This document shows, piece after piece, positions 8,985 through 18,113 of a DNA stretch of 64,000 bases. Numbering within the stretch: position 1 is the stretch's first letter; the number at the start of each line of letters is the position of its first letter. The notes beneath the pieces are model-generated. The model saw nothing but the letters and a program-made list of their open reading frames with translations. It did no database searches and had not been told where the DNA came from. The DNA is from an uncultured Anaeroplasmataceae bacterium. GTDB lineage: Bacteria > Bacillota_I > Bacilli_A > Acholeplasmatales > Anaeroplasmataceae. Both the position numbers and the translations under genes were made by a program. The stretch spans positions 70,656 through 134,655 of the forward strand of contig CAKQEA010000004.1 of the NCBI GenBank assembly GCA_934229785.1. Reading direction: 5' to 3'.

Positions 8985-10364
8985 CTAAATTTTTTGCATT
9001 TTTAGCTTTTTTAATTCAATAATAGTAAAAATAATAGTAAATACAATGCCAAATATATCAGCTATTGGAGCAGCCCATAAAATTCCATTAATACCCAAAA
9101 ACATTGGCATAATAATAGTTGCAGGCACAAATACTATAACATCTCTGATTAATGATAAAATCATAGCCTTATATGGTTTATCAATTGATTGCAAGAAAAT
9201 TGCGGTCACCTTTTGAATTAGAGTAAAAATAATTAATAATAAATATATTCTAATTGATAATATACCAAATTCTTTATATAAATCAGGATTTTTTGAATTT
9301 GAACCAAATATTTGAATAACAAAACCTGGTGCTAATTGAAATAATAAAGTTGCGATAGCACCAACAATTATTGTTGATATAACAATTTTCTTATATAAGT
9401 CTTTAACTCTTTTTAATTTATTGGCTCCATAATTATAGCCAACAATTGGCTGAGCTCCTGCTGCAATACCAACAGCAATATTAACAAAAATTGTGAAAAT
9501 TTTCATTGTCACACCAATTATTGCTTGAGGGTCATCACTTCCATACTTACTATTTAAGCCATATTTAGAAAGCATATTCATTGAAACAACACTTATAATT
9601 ACAATAGAAATTTGAGTTAAAAAGCTTGATAAACCTAGCTTCAAAATATCAACAAAAACATTTTTATCAATTATAAAGTCATTCAATTTTAACCTATAGC
9701 ATTTAGGCTTAATAATAAAAATAACAGAAATAATAAATGATACAATTTGACCAATGATTGTTGCTAATGCAGCACCTGTTAATCCCATGTTTAAAGAAAA
9801 AATAAAAATTGCATCTAAAATAATATTACATATTGCACCTGCTACCATTGATATCATTGCAAATTGAGGTCTACCATCAGCACGTATTATTGAATTATAC
9901 ATTGTCCCCAAGATATAAAATGGAATACCAAATAATATAATAAATCCATATTCATATGATTTTTCCAGTGCTAAATCTGTTCTAGCACCAAACAAAAATA
10001 AGATATTTTTTAAAAGTGGAAATGCTATTATTAAAAATAAAATTGAAGTAATTATTCCTAGTGTAGTTGCATTACCTACAGACTTTGAAACCTTTGTCTT
10101 GTAATTTTTACCAAGACATAAAGACATATAAGCTGCAGCTCCATCACCTAACATAAGAGCAAATGCCAAAGCAATACATGTAAGAGGAAATACAATAGTA
10201 GTAGCTGTATTTCCAATTGCACCAACATTTGAATTACCAATAAAAATTTGATCAACAATATTATATAAAGCACTGATTAATAATGATAAAATACAGGGAA
10301 TTGAAAATTTAATTAAAAGCTTCCCTATTTTTTCATTTACTAAATAATTATTGTTATTTTCCAT
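8985..10364 (-). CDS. MATE family multidrug/cation antiporter
   Basis: 459 aa with about twelve hydrophobic helices in two six-helix halves, the MATE/NorM fold. It shows the family start region GKLLIKFSIPCILSLLIS followed by NIVDQIFIGN, and the mirrored second-half motif. Expected activity is Na+ or H+-coupled efflux of cationic drugs or metabolites across the cytoplasmic membrane. TAAGGAGG precedes ATG 10364, and a perfect 15-bp palindrome sits just upstream in the leader, suggesting repressor control. It is a single gene; the substrate is unknown. Confidence 0.9.
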   Translation of the reverse strand: MENNNNYLVNEKIGKLLIKFSIPCILSLLISALYNIVDQIFIGNSNVGAIGNTATTIVFPLTCIALAFALMLGDGAAAYMSLCLGKNYKTKVSKSVGNATTLGIITSILFLIIAFPLLKNILFLFGARTDLALEKSYEYGFIILFGIPFYILGTMYNSIIRADGRPQFAMISMVAGAICNIILDAIFIFSLNMGLTGAALATIIGQIVSFIISVIFIIKPKCYRLKLNDFIIDKNVFVDILKLGLSSFLTQISIVIISVVSMNMLSKYGLNSKYGSDDPQAIIGVTMKIFTIFVNIAVGIAAGAQPIVGYNYGANKLKRVKDLYKKIVISTIIVGAIATLLFQLAPGFVIQIFGSNSKNPDLYKEFGILSIRIYLLLIIFTLIQKVTAIFLQSIDKPYKAMILSLIRDVIVFVPATIIMPMFLGINGILWAAPIADIFGIVFTIIFTIIELKKLKMQKI

Positions 10365-10379
10365 AATTTCCTCCTTAAT

Positions 10380-10394
10380 AACAAATAATTTGTT
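10380..10394 (-). promoter_or_regulatory. Palindromic operator-like site upstream of the MATE gene
   Basis: AACAAATAATTTGTT is a perfect 7-1-7 inverted repeat immediately upstream of the ribosome site of the MATE gene. MarR/TetR regulators often bind such sites before efflux genes, but the regulator is not identifiable here. The rest of 10395-10596 is AT-rich with nothing recognisable. Confidence 0.4.
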
Positions 10395-10596
10395 GTTACC
10401 AAAGCGAAAACTATAGAATCAAGCCATACTAATTTCACAACATTTGAGATTTTACCACAAAATTTTTTTTGATGTAAGAATTATTTTCAATTATTTTCTC
10501 AAAATACATTTTTTAAATACCTCATATAAGTTCTCTTTATGATTTACTTTTTCTATTATAGTTAGAACTATTTTTAAAAACATTATTAATATTATG

Positions 10597-10637
10597 AAAA
10601 AAGACGTGTAAACTATTTAATATAATTTAACACGTCT
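10597..10637 (-). terminator. Terminator of ppdK
   Basis: AGACGTGT (10602-10609) pairs with ACACGTCT (10630-10637); on the minus strand six T follow (10602-10597). Confidence 0.85.
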
Positions 10638-10646
10638 AAATATTAA

Positions 10647-13277
10647 TTATTTCCTTGGATTTTTAATATTAGCCTGAGCCGCAGCAAGTCTAGCTACTGG
10701 AATTCTAAATGGTGAGCATGATACATAATCAAGTCCACAATTATGATAGAATTCAATACTTGCTGGGTCACCACCAGTTTCACCACAAACACCAACATGT
10801 AAGTTTTTATTTGCTTCTTTTCCAGATTTTGTTGCCATGCTAATTAGCTTTCCAACACCCTTAACATCAACAGTTTGGAATGGATCACTATCTAAAATCT
10901 TATTATCAAAATATGAATTAATGAATTTAGAATAATCATCTCTTGAGAAGCCCATAGTCATCTGAGTTAAATCATTAGTACCAAAGCTGAAGAATTCTGC
11001 ATCTAATGCAATTTCATCAGCAAGTAAAGCTGCACGTGGTATTTCAATCATTGTACCAACATGGTATTTCATTGCAACACCAGCATTTTTAATAATTTGG
11101 TCACAAACATTTTTAACAATATTTTTAACAAACTTAAATTCCTTAGATTCAATAACAAATGGAATCATAATTTCTGGTTCAACAGGCTTATTTAATTCTT
11201 TTTGAGCTTCAATAGCCGCAGTAATGATAGCTGTTGCCTGCATACGAGCAATTTCAGGATATTGAATACATAATCTATCTCCACGGAATCCCATCATAGG
11301 ATTAAATTCATGTAATTCAGCAATACGCTCATGTACATCAAGCGGAGAAATACCTAATGCATTTGCAAGCTCATTAATTTTATCCTCTTCTTGTGGTAAG
11401 AATTCATGAAGAGGTGGATCAAGTAAACGAATATTTACATTTAAACCATTCATTTCCATAAATAATGCCTTAAAATCATTCTTTTGGAAAGGTAATAATT
11501 CATTTAAGGCTGCTTCTCTAGCTTCAACAGTCTTTGCTAAAATCATCTTTCTCATTGAGAAAATTCTATCTTCACCAAAGAACATATGCTCTGTACGGCA
11601 TAGACCAATACCCTCAGCACCAAATTTAATCGCATTAATTGCATCCTTAGGTGAATCAGCATTTGCTCTTACACGAAGTGCTCTTGTCTCGTCAGCCCAC
11701 TTCATTAATCTTGCAAAATTACCAGATAATTCAGCAGGAATCATCTCAACACAACCAGCATAAATTTCACCAGTTGAACCATTAACAGAAACCATATCCT
11801 TATCCGTATAAACATGACCATTTATAGTCATAGTTCTATTTTCTTCATCAATATATGCAGCACTACAGCCTGTTACAGCACACTTACCCATACCACGAGC
11901 AACTACTGCAGCGTGAGATGTCATACCGCCTCTTGCTGTAATTACAGCCTCAGCAGCAACCATACCAATAATATCCTCAGGAGATGTTTCTTCTCTAACA
12001 AGAATTACTCTTTCCTTCTTATCCTTACGCATCTTAGCCTCACTTGCACTAAATGCTAAATAACCACATCCAGCACCTGGAGATGCAGGATTACCTGTTG
12101 CAATAACTGTTGCATTCTTAACAGCATCATGATCAAATGTTGGGTGTAATAAATCATTTAAAGATTTAGCATCAACACGAAGTAAAGCCTCCTCTTTAGT
12201 TATAATACCCTCATCAACTAAATCACAAGCAATTTTTAAAGCTGCAGGAGCTGTTCTTTTACCATTTCTTGTTTGTAAAAAATACAACTTAGAGTCCTCA
12301 ACTGTAAACTCCATATCCTGCATATCCTTATAATGATGCTCCAAAATTTCAGCAGTTTTAACAAATTGTTCATATATAGCAGGCTGTTGCTTCTTTAATT
12401 CTTCAATCTTTAAAGGTGTTCTAATACCAGCAACAACATCCTCACCTTGAGCATTAACTAAATATTCAGCAAAAATTTGCTTTTCACCAGTACCAGGATT
12501 TCTTGAGAAGCCAACACCAGTACCACTTGTTTCACCCTTATTACCAAATACCATTGACTGAACATTAACTGCAGTTCCCCATGATGAAGGAATACCATTC
12601 ATTCTTCTATAAACAATTGCACGTTCATTATCCCATGAAGAGAATACTGCGCCAATAGCCTCAACTAATTGCTTCCAAGGATCTGTTGGGAATTCCTCAC
12701 CAACATTTTGTAAATACCAAGCTTTATATTTTTTAATTAAATCCTTTAATTCAGAAGCAGGAATATCACAGTCAGCCTTGTATCCCTTTTCACGCTTAAG
12801 GTCATCAAGCATTAAATCCATTTCACGCCTTGAAAACCCTTTTGCAATATTGGTAAACATTAAAATAAATCTTCTATATGAATCATATGCAAATCTTTCA
12901 TTATTAGTAATTTTTGCTAATGCTTCAACTGTTTCATCATTTAAACCTAAATTTAAAATAGTATCCATCATACCAGGCATTGAAACTCTAGCACCAGATC
13001 TTACTGATACTAAGAGTGGATTTTCAATACCACCAAGCTTCTTACCTGTAATATTTTCTAGCTTAATCAAATTATCCTTAATTTCAGCTAAAATATCATC
13101 TGAAATTTTCTTTCCATCATCATAATACTTGCAACAAGCCTCTGTTGTAATTGTAAAGCCCTGAGGAATTAAAATACCAATGCTTGCCATTTCAGCAAGA
13201 CCAGCTCCCTTACCTCCTAAAAGCTCCTTTCCAAGTCCTTTAGACTCAGTAAATAAGTAAACATATTGTTTTCCCAT
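10647..13277 (-). CDS. ppdK: Pyruvate, phosphate dikinase
   Basis: 876 aa from ATG 13277, which has CTCCT/AGGAG upstream; an in-frame start 45 bases earlier lacks a ribosome site. The domain order is: N-terminal ATP-grasp nucleotide domain (KGAGLAEM and PGMMDTILNLG), central phosphohistidine domain with the catalytic His in GGMTSHAAVVARGMG, and C-terminal PEP/pyruvate barrel ending GVCGETGGDP...CSPFRIP with the catalytic Cys of the family. It interconverts pyruvate + ATP + Pi with PEP + AMP + PPi. It is monocistronic with its own terminator and a cre-like box over the start point. No PDRP regulator is seen nearby, although the target Thr next to the catalytic His is present. Confidence 0.97.
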   Translation of the reverse strand: MGKQYVYLFTESKGLGKELLGGKGAGLAEMASIGILIPQGFTITTEACCKYYDDGKKISDDILAEIKDNLIKLENITGKKLGGIENPLLVSVRSGARVSMPGMMDTILNLGLNDETVEALAKITNNERFAYDSYRRFILMFTNIAKGFSRREMDLMLDDLKREKGYKADCDIPASELKDLIKKYKAWYLQNVGEEFPTDPWKQLVEAIGAVFSSWDNERAIVYRRMNGIPSSWGTAVNVQSMVFGNKGETSGTGVGFSRNPGTGEKQIFAEYLVNAQGEDVVAGIRTPLKIEELKKQQPAIYEQFVKTAEILEHHYKDMQDMEFTVEDSKLYFLQTRNGKRTAPAALKIACDLVDEGIITKEEALLRVDAKSLNDLLHPTFDHDAVKNATVIATGNPASPGAGCGYLAFSASEAKMRKDKKERVILVREETSPEDIIGMVAAEAVITARGGMTSHAAVVARGMGKCAVTGCSAAYIDEENRTMTINGHVYTDKDMVSVNGSTGEIYAGCVEMIPAELSGNFARLMKWADETRALRVRANADSPKDAINAIKFGAEGIGLCRTEHMFFGEDRIFSMRKMILAKTVEAREAALNELLPFQKNDFKALFMEMNGLNVNIRLLDPPLHEFLPQEEDKINELANALGISPLDVHERIAELHEFNPMMGFRGDRLCIQYPEIARMQATAIITAAIEAQKELNKPVEPEIMIPFVIESKEFKFVKNIVKNVCDQIIKNAGVAMKYHVGTMIEIPRAALLADEIALDAEFFSFGTNDLTQMTMGFSRDDYSKFINSYFDNKILDSDPFQTVDVKGVGKLISMATKSGKEANKNLHVGVCGETGGDPASIEFYHNCGLDYVSCSPFRIPVARLAAAQANIKNPRK

Positions 13278-13317
13278 AAATAAATCTCCTCTAAAAACAA
13301 AAAAATGTTTTCGTTTT

Positions 13318-13361
13318 ATCAAAAACGTTTACATTATACAATGTATTGTAGTAGAAATCAA
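13318..13361 (-). promoter_or_regulatory. ppdK promoter with cre-like (CcpA) box
   Basis: On the minus strand TTGATT (13361-13356), a 17-base spacer and TATAAT (13338-13333) form a good promoter. Overlapping and directly following the -10 is ATGTAAACGTTTTTGAT (13334-13318), which matches the first part of the cre consensus WTGNAARCGNWWWCAW but not its final CA. A cre at the start point would give carbon catabolite repression; CcpA itself is not in the window. Confidence 0.5.
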
Positions 13362-13469
13362 GTCATATTTAATAAATAACATACACTTAAACGATTGAAA
13401 TAGGAAATCAATACTTACTAATTAAATACCAGTATAATTTTAGCAAAAAAATAGATTTTTATTATTATT

Positions 13470-13960
13470 TATTTGATAAAACTAAATATTTAAATCAATG
13501 AATTGATTCATAATAAGAAATTAAAAACTCAATTATTATAATGGATATAATACCATTTTTAAAAAATTTATACTTATTACCTTTTAAAATTTTATTTTTG
13601 CATCATGAATTTTTTTATTAAAATTTAACGAGTTAATATTTTCGCTTTTACAATTTACAATATAATAATCAACGACATTTTTTTAAATTATATTTAATAA
13701 AAATACACCTGCATACTTATTAAAATAATTTTAAGCAACAACAATAGAAAAATCTAGTTTTTCTTTAAATGCTTCTAGTATTAAAAGAATTCAACTATAT
13801 ACGATAAATTTCATCATTTATAGATACTACAGCTAAAGAAAACTTTTCATTTTGAATAAGTTGAAATCAGCATATTGACATAATGCTTTTTTCTGAAAAA
13901 ATGAAATTTAAATTTCTTCTTCAAATATTCACTAAAAAAAATCAAGAAATAGGTTTTATA
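13470..13960 (-). pseudogene. Possible decayed gene in the long AT-rich gap
   Basis: The 0.8-kb stretch 13278-14089 has no intact ORF. On the minus strand, short protein-like segments line up only if frames are switched and stops ignored, for example ADFNLF then EKFSLAVVSINDEIYRI, then EAFKEKLDFSIVV and NKYAGVFLLN. This looks like an old, heavily degraded coding region, but I do not recognise the family and AT-rich chance ORFs can mimic this. The rest of the gap shows only AT-rich sequence besides the ppdK promoter. Confidence 0.25.
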
Positions 13961-13998
13961 GTTTAACAACAAAAAAATGATTTCATTTATAAAATAAG

Positions 13999-14030
13999 AA
14001 AAATGAGCGTTGACAAGTTTCTCAACGCTC
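13999..14030 (-). terminator. Terminator of the lipoprotein gene
   Basis: GAGCGTTGA (14005) pairs with TCAACGCTC (to 14030), followed on the minus strand by ATTTTTC. Confidence 0.7.
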
Positions 14031-14089
14031 TAATCTATTCATTTTAACAAACATAATTTAAAAATATTTAAAATTTACTACTTTTCACA

Positions 14090-14695
14090 CTATGCTAATT
14101 TATATTTATATGTAAAGACACCATTATTACTTTTATTAGCCTTTTCAATAAACATCTTAAATTGATAATTATTTGTTGCTGTACTAAACTCATAACGAAT
14201 CTCAAAAATAAAAACTGAATCCTCTAATAAAAAGCCATTATCATCAACATTTGTATTACTAACGTAATAAAACTTATAAAGCTGTGATGGATTTGTATTA
14301 TAGTAATCATTCAAATCACTCTTTTTTACAATATTATAGTAAGTTGTATCACTACCATAAGCATACGAATTAGCCACACCAAATTTACCATCAAAATTTG
14401 TTTCAAAATAATTAAAGTAACTATTTGCGTTATCATTAAATATATCTAATGAATCACATCCTTGTGAAAACGAATATCCATCATTAAACCATGATGTTGA
14501 TGAATTAATATCACCGCTTAACCCTGTAGGTTTTGTAAGATTACTTAAATGAATTGCTTCCAACTCATTTTCAGTAAACCATAATGTTGAATCATGAGTA
14601 TCGCCACCACCAATTATAACCTCTTCACTACTACATGACATCAAACTAAAACAACCTAAAGCAAACAAAATTTTGAAAACATTTTGTTTTTTCAT
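14090..14695 (-). CDS. Predicted lipoprotein of unknown function
   Basis: 201 aa. The N-terminus is a lipoprotein signal peptide (KK, hydrophobic core, lipobox LMSC with Cys21), so the mature protein is anchored outside the membrane. After a short Ser/Gly linker the body is rich in Asn, Asp, Tyr and Phe, typical of secreted proteins in this lineage, with no recognised domain. GGAGG precedes ATG 14695. It has its own terminator; the macro-domain gene lies 90 bases upstream in the same direction, possibly co-transcribed. No function is assigned. Confidence 0.75.
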   Translation of the reverse strand: MKKQNVFKILFALGCFSLMSCSSEEVIIGGGDTHDSTLWFTENELEAIHLSNLTKPTGLSGDINSSTSWFNDGYSFSQGCDSLDIFNDNANSYFNYFETNFDGKFGVANSYAYGSDTTYYNIVKKSDLNDYYNTNPSQLYKFYYVSNTNVDDNGFLLEDSVFIFEIRYEFSTATNNYQFKMFIEKANKSNNGVFTYKYKLA

Positions 14696-14785
14696 AATTC
14701 TACCTCCAATGTAAAAACTTGGTCAAAAATTATTATTACAACAAGATCGTTTCTAAACCGAACTTCTTTATTTCATTATATAATT

Positions 14786-15280
14786 TTATCCATTATATTT
14801 CAATAGAGCTTTACAAAATTCATTATATTCATTATCTGTATAGCAATACATATAGCAAGTTTTTAATGATTTAGGTTTAAAATCCAAAATAACTCTAACT
14901 GCTATATCAGCACATCTATCAATTGGAAAGCCAAAAATACCTGCTGAAATCGGAACCATTCCAATTGTCTTTAAATTGTTAGAATCAGCAATAACTAACA
15001 AATTTTTAAAAGCACCTTTTAATTTTCCAGCATCTGCATCCTGTGGGCCAACAGCATGGATTATATGCTTTGCTTTTAAATTATAGCCATTTGTCATTAC
15101 TGCATGACCAGTTCTACATCCACCAATTGCATTACATTCTAATTGCAGTTCACTCCAACCAGCGGCTTGAAAAATAGCACCACAAACACCTGAACCACCT
15201 TGGAGTCTATCATTTGCTGCATTAACGATTGCATCACAATCAGAATAAACTACGCTTCCTTTTATTATTTTAAGTTCCAT
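14786..15280 (-). CDS. Macro-domain protein (ADP-ribose / O-acetyl-ADP-ribose binding or hydrolase)
   Basis: 164 aa, a stand-alone macro domain. Landmarks are DAIVNAAND (NAAN at 20-23), the Gly-rich substrate loop GGSGVCGAI (28-36), HIIHAVGP and the phosphate loop PISAGIFGFP. The NAAN Asn and the GG-containing loop are typical of MacroD-type hydrolases that remove ADP-ribose from proteins or deacetylate OAADPr. AGGAG lies before ATG 15280. It is the last intact gene before the defence island, which contains a DarT ADP-ribosyltransferase; whether it belongs to the island or counters DarT is an open inference, since DarG-type antitoxins are also macro domains. Confidence 0.88.
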   Translation of the reverse strand: MELKIIKGSVVYSDCDAIVNAANDRLQGGSGVCGAIFQAAGWSELQLECNAIGGCRTGHAVMTNGYNLKAKHIIHAVGPQDADAGKLKGAFKNLLVIADSNNLKTIGMVPISAGIFGFPIDRCADIAVRVILDFKPKSLKTCYMYCYTDNEYNEFCKALLKYNG

Positions 15281-15302
15281 TTTTTTCTCCTATAATTTTA
15301 AA

Positions 15303-15395
15303 TTATTTTAAATATTTACCACATTCATCTTCAAGTTCTTTCCATGTTAGATAATTAGTATTATTATCATAAAAAAACTCTTTCAAATCATTATA
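15303..15395 (-). pseudogene. 3' remnant of a truncated gene at the island's left edge
   Basis: An open frame of 30 codons with no start codon or ribosome site encodes a protein-like tail (NDLKEFFYDNNTNYLTWKELE and onward) and ends at TAA 15305-15303. An in-frame TGA at 15398-15396 precedes it. The composition is that of real coding sequence, so it is most likely the surviving 3' end of a gene cut by insertion or rearrangement at the boundary of the accessory region. Confidence 0.4.
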
Positions 15396-15443
15396 TCAAA
15401 TTTTGTCGATTTGGTCTATACATTAGAGTAGTATAGTAATAAA

Positions 15444-15500
15444 AAGTAAAAGTTTATTGTGTTAATAAAAAGTTTTTTATGCAAGTAAAAGTTTATTGTG
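15444..15500 (+). repeat. 18-bp direct repeat pair
   Basis: AAGTAAAAGTTTATTGTG occurs exactly at 15444-15461 and 15483-15500, 39 bases apart start to start; the second copy runs into the stem-loop TGCTAAG-N8-CTTAGCA (15499-15520). It lies at the left edge of the island and could be a recombinase or regulatory site. Confidence 0.55.
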
Positions 15501-15591
15501 CTAAGTGACTCCGCTTAGCAATTCATTAATTTATGCCTCAAATCAAGCTTCAATATACTTATATACAGATTCGAACTACGGACTTAAGCAG

Positions 15592-15770
15592 AAAAAAGGT
15601 TTGAAACAGCAATTACTACTGTATCAAACCATTACTTCTTATATGTGCTGAAATCAGCAAAGTAATACTTTATAGCCTTTTTACCGAGGGGATAGCTAAC
15701 AAACTGATACACTTTTACTGATTTCATATGGCAATAATGGGAGTCGACTAACATATGTAAATATTGTTAA
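15592..15770 (-). other. Candidate small transcript with 40-codon ORF and strong terminator
   Basis: This intergenic stretch is visibly richer in G and C than its surroundings. On the minus strand it holds an ORF from ATG 15754 to TAA 15632 (40 aa, C-terminal part GKKAIKYYFADFSTYKK) without a clear ribosome site, then a hairpin GGTTTGA...TCAAACC (15630-15598) followed by six T (15597-15592), a good terminator. It may be an independent small RNA, a small-protein mRNA, or the 3' untranslated region of the GmrSD-like gene. The remaining part of 15281-15794 shows nothing further. Confidence 0.4.
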
Positions 15771-15794
15771 GGTTAATAATTAAGGAACACTATT

Positions 15795-18017
15795 CTAGTG
15801 TTTTCTTTCTAATATTTTATTAAGCCATTTAACATATTTACTTCTAGATTCTTCTTTCCACTCCTTACATAAATAGTATTCATCTCCATTTATACTAATC
15901 TTTTCAGAATAATATCTATTTCTACCACTCCTGTCTAATGTATCTTCAATCTTGGAAACTAACACTGGCATCCAAGTTCCTAATTGTGATGAGAATTCTT
16001 TATTCTTTAAAGACATAATATCATCATCAGTTAACAAGTTATTATTAGATACATAATTCATTGATTGAACAACTAATTTTCCTATTTTTGTTATTCTAAA
16101 ATATTTATCAGTAAATAATTTTACATCTTCAACTTCTTGTTTTTCGTATGCACTTTTATCTTCATCCAATGAATAGCCAAGTGATTCTAGGAATTTATTC
16201 TTAAGTATTTCATTTCTTTTCTTCAAAAATTCAATATAATATTCATAAAGAGCATCGTAGTCTGATAAACTATATGGTAAATCCATAAATTCTAAATCAT
16301 CACTAGTTGTAAAACTATATTTACTCTCTATTTCTTCAATAGAATAATTCGATTTTTTTAGATAATCATTATCTTGATAGAAATTATTTGCCCCTTTTGA
16401 TCTATTTTCATATTCTGGTAAATAGCAAAGATTTGCAAAATGTGATATTGGCAAACCTTTATTACCAGTTAATTTGCTTAATTTTTTCATTTGGTCTTTT
16501 GTAGCAATATGTTCAACATCAAATTTATCAATTGATAATTGATCCATTGCCGTAAAAGAATTAACATAAATCGTATTTAATATAACGTAATCAATCGCGG
16601 TTGGATTAGCAACTTGCTTATTTTCATGTATTCCATACATACTTTCAGTATAACTATCATATGCAGTTGCTAGTTGACCCTTAGATAAGTTTTTAAGGTA
16701 TCTATTTTCAGAATTTGCTGTATGAATTTTATTAGTTCCGCCTTCGCCCCAATATTTAGTGATAATATCATAAACATAATATTTCCACATATTTTGGGTT
16801 AATTTTGTTTTTGTCTCATTCCAAGATGATAATTCAGATAAATTATTATTAATATCAAATCTTTTTCTAAAAACAAAAGAAACTAACGACAACATTTGAT
16901 ACTGAGAATGAAAAAATTTTCCTTCGTCTTTTCTATTATTACCTTTAAACTTCAAAATTGGATCTATACACTTATTTACAAATTCAATACATTTAAACAA
17001 TGCATCCTCCAATAAAGAAATATTAAAAGAAAATCTATCAACAATTTTATGCACATCTTTTATTTGACTATGTGAGGAATTGAAGCAAGCATTTAACAAT
17101 TGAAATGCAATTGGATTAGTTTCATCATCTCCTAAATTACGATAAAAATTTAGTGATGAATATTTATGTTGAATATATTTAGATAAGCCAAATACATATT
17201 CAAATGCATTAACATTTTTTTTCAATCTTTTTTCATTTCTATCATAATCTTTAATTGCATACTCAGTGTCATTTAATGTATCATATTTTTTTAGAACATA
17301 CTCAATAATACCTTCATTTGTTATTGTAAATTCTTTTCTCGGCCAAGAAGCAGCATATATTTCATACTCAGTTAAAGCAACTCCTTTTGAGTTTATTCTT
17401 TCAAAGATTTCAGGCAATGTGCTTTCTTCACCAGTATATACAATTGCAGGTATAGTCATAGCACTTAAAGAATTATAGTTATCTTTTTGAGCTTTGATAT
17501 CACCCTTCAAGGCTTTTCCAAAATCTGCACTCTTAGAATTTAAAATTGGATATTCCTCCAATAATACATTATATAATTCAAACAATTCAAGGTCTTCATA
17601 AGTTTTCAATCCATGAATGTAATTAGTAATTATTGTATTAATTTTTTCTTTTTCTTGAACATTATCATCAGTTCCTAAAATAAGTTCATATACTTTATTA
17701 AGTGCTTCAGTAGAAAAATCATTAATAGTAAAAAATTTAGAAGGATGGGATAAATATTCTTTTATTGCAGTACCTCTTTGAAGTCCATCTATTAACGTAT
17801 AAATTTCTTGTTGTCCCTCAACTGTTTTATAAAATAAAAGTGTTCCAATTGGATACCTTTTTCTTAATGAATCAATAAAAGTTTCCTTCTTAGACTTATC
17901 CCATCTTTTACCACGCTGAAACATAGGAATAACAATTTTTTTCTTACCATTCCATTCCTTTTCCAAAGAATCCTTTATATCCTTCAATGTCCAAAATTCT
18001 GGTGTGCAATCTGCCAT
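15795..18017 (-). CDS. GmrSD-like defence nuclease (DUF262 + C-terminal HNH/DUF1524)
   Basis: 740 aa. The N-terminal DUF262 domain shows IPMFQRGKRW (30-39), the DGQQR-type motif IDGLQRGTA (76-84) and IFERINSKGVALTEYE (204-219); this domain uses NTP hydrolysis in the family. A helical middle is followed by a DUF1524-type HNH nuclease around 497-550 (DVEHIATK with H503, then NLCYL and NRSKGANN). GmrSD enzymes cut phage DNA carrying modified cytosines, and single-chain fusions with DUF262 and HNH are common in islands. AGGTGG precedes ATG 18017. The C-terminal coding end lies in a hairpin (AACACTA-GAA-TAGTGTT). The exact target modification is unknown. Confidence 0.85.
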   Translation of the reverse strand: MADCTPEFWTLKDIKDSLEKEWNGKKKIVIPMFQRGKRWDKSKKETFIDSLRKRYPIGTLLFYKTVEGQQEIYTLIDGLQRGTAIKEYLSHPSKFFTINDFSTEALNKVYELILGTDDNVQEKEKINTIITNYIHGLKTYEDLELFELYNVLLEEYPILNSKSADFGKALKGDIKAQKDNYNSLSAMTIPAIVYTGEESTLPEIFERINSKGVALTEYEIYAASWPRKEFTITNEGIIEYVLKKYDTLNDTEYAIKDYDRNEKRLKKNVNAFEYVFGLSKYIQHKYSSLNFYRNLGDDETNPIAFQLLNACFNSSHSQIKDVHKIVDRFSFNISLLEDALFKCIEFVNKCIDPILKFKGNNRKDEGKFFHSQYQMLSLVSFVFRKRFDINNNLSELSSWNETKTKLTQNMWKYYVYDIITKYWGEGGTNKIHTANSENRYLKNLSKGQLATAYDSYTESMYGIHENKQVANPTAIDYVILNTIYVNSFTAMDQLSIDKFDVEHIATKDQMKKLSKLTGNKGLPISHFANLCYLPEYENRSKGANNFYQDNDYLKKSNYSIEEIESKYSFTTSDDLEFMDLPYSLSDYDALYEYYIEFLKKRNEILKNKFLESLGYSLDEDKSAYEKQEVEDVKLFTDKYFRITKIGKLVVQSMNYVSNNNLLTDDDIMSLKNKEFSSQLGTWMPVLVSKIEDTLDRSGRNRYYSEKISINGDEYYLCKEWKEESRSKYVKWLNKILERKH

Positions 18018-18113
18018 AATACCACCTCTGCCTTATAATAAAAACTCAATATATAAAATTATAACAAATTTCGGCAAAATGGTCTAGACCAATACACTAT
18101 TATAAATCTAAAT

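Noticed and set aside
11814-13125. Plus-strand ORFs of 81 and 115 aa opposite ppdK
   Set aside because: Antisense frames of a well-conserved gene; no ribosome site or family resemblance.
15566-15584. tRNA-like T-loop (GTTCGAATC on the minus strand)
   Set aside because: The pairing arms are poor and no anticodon or acceptor arms fit around it.
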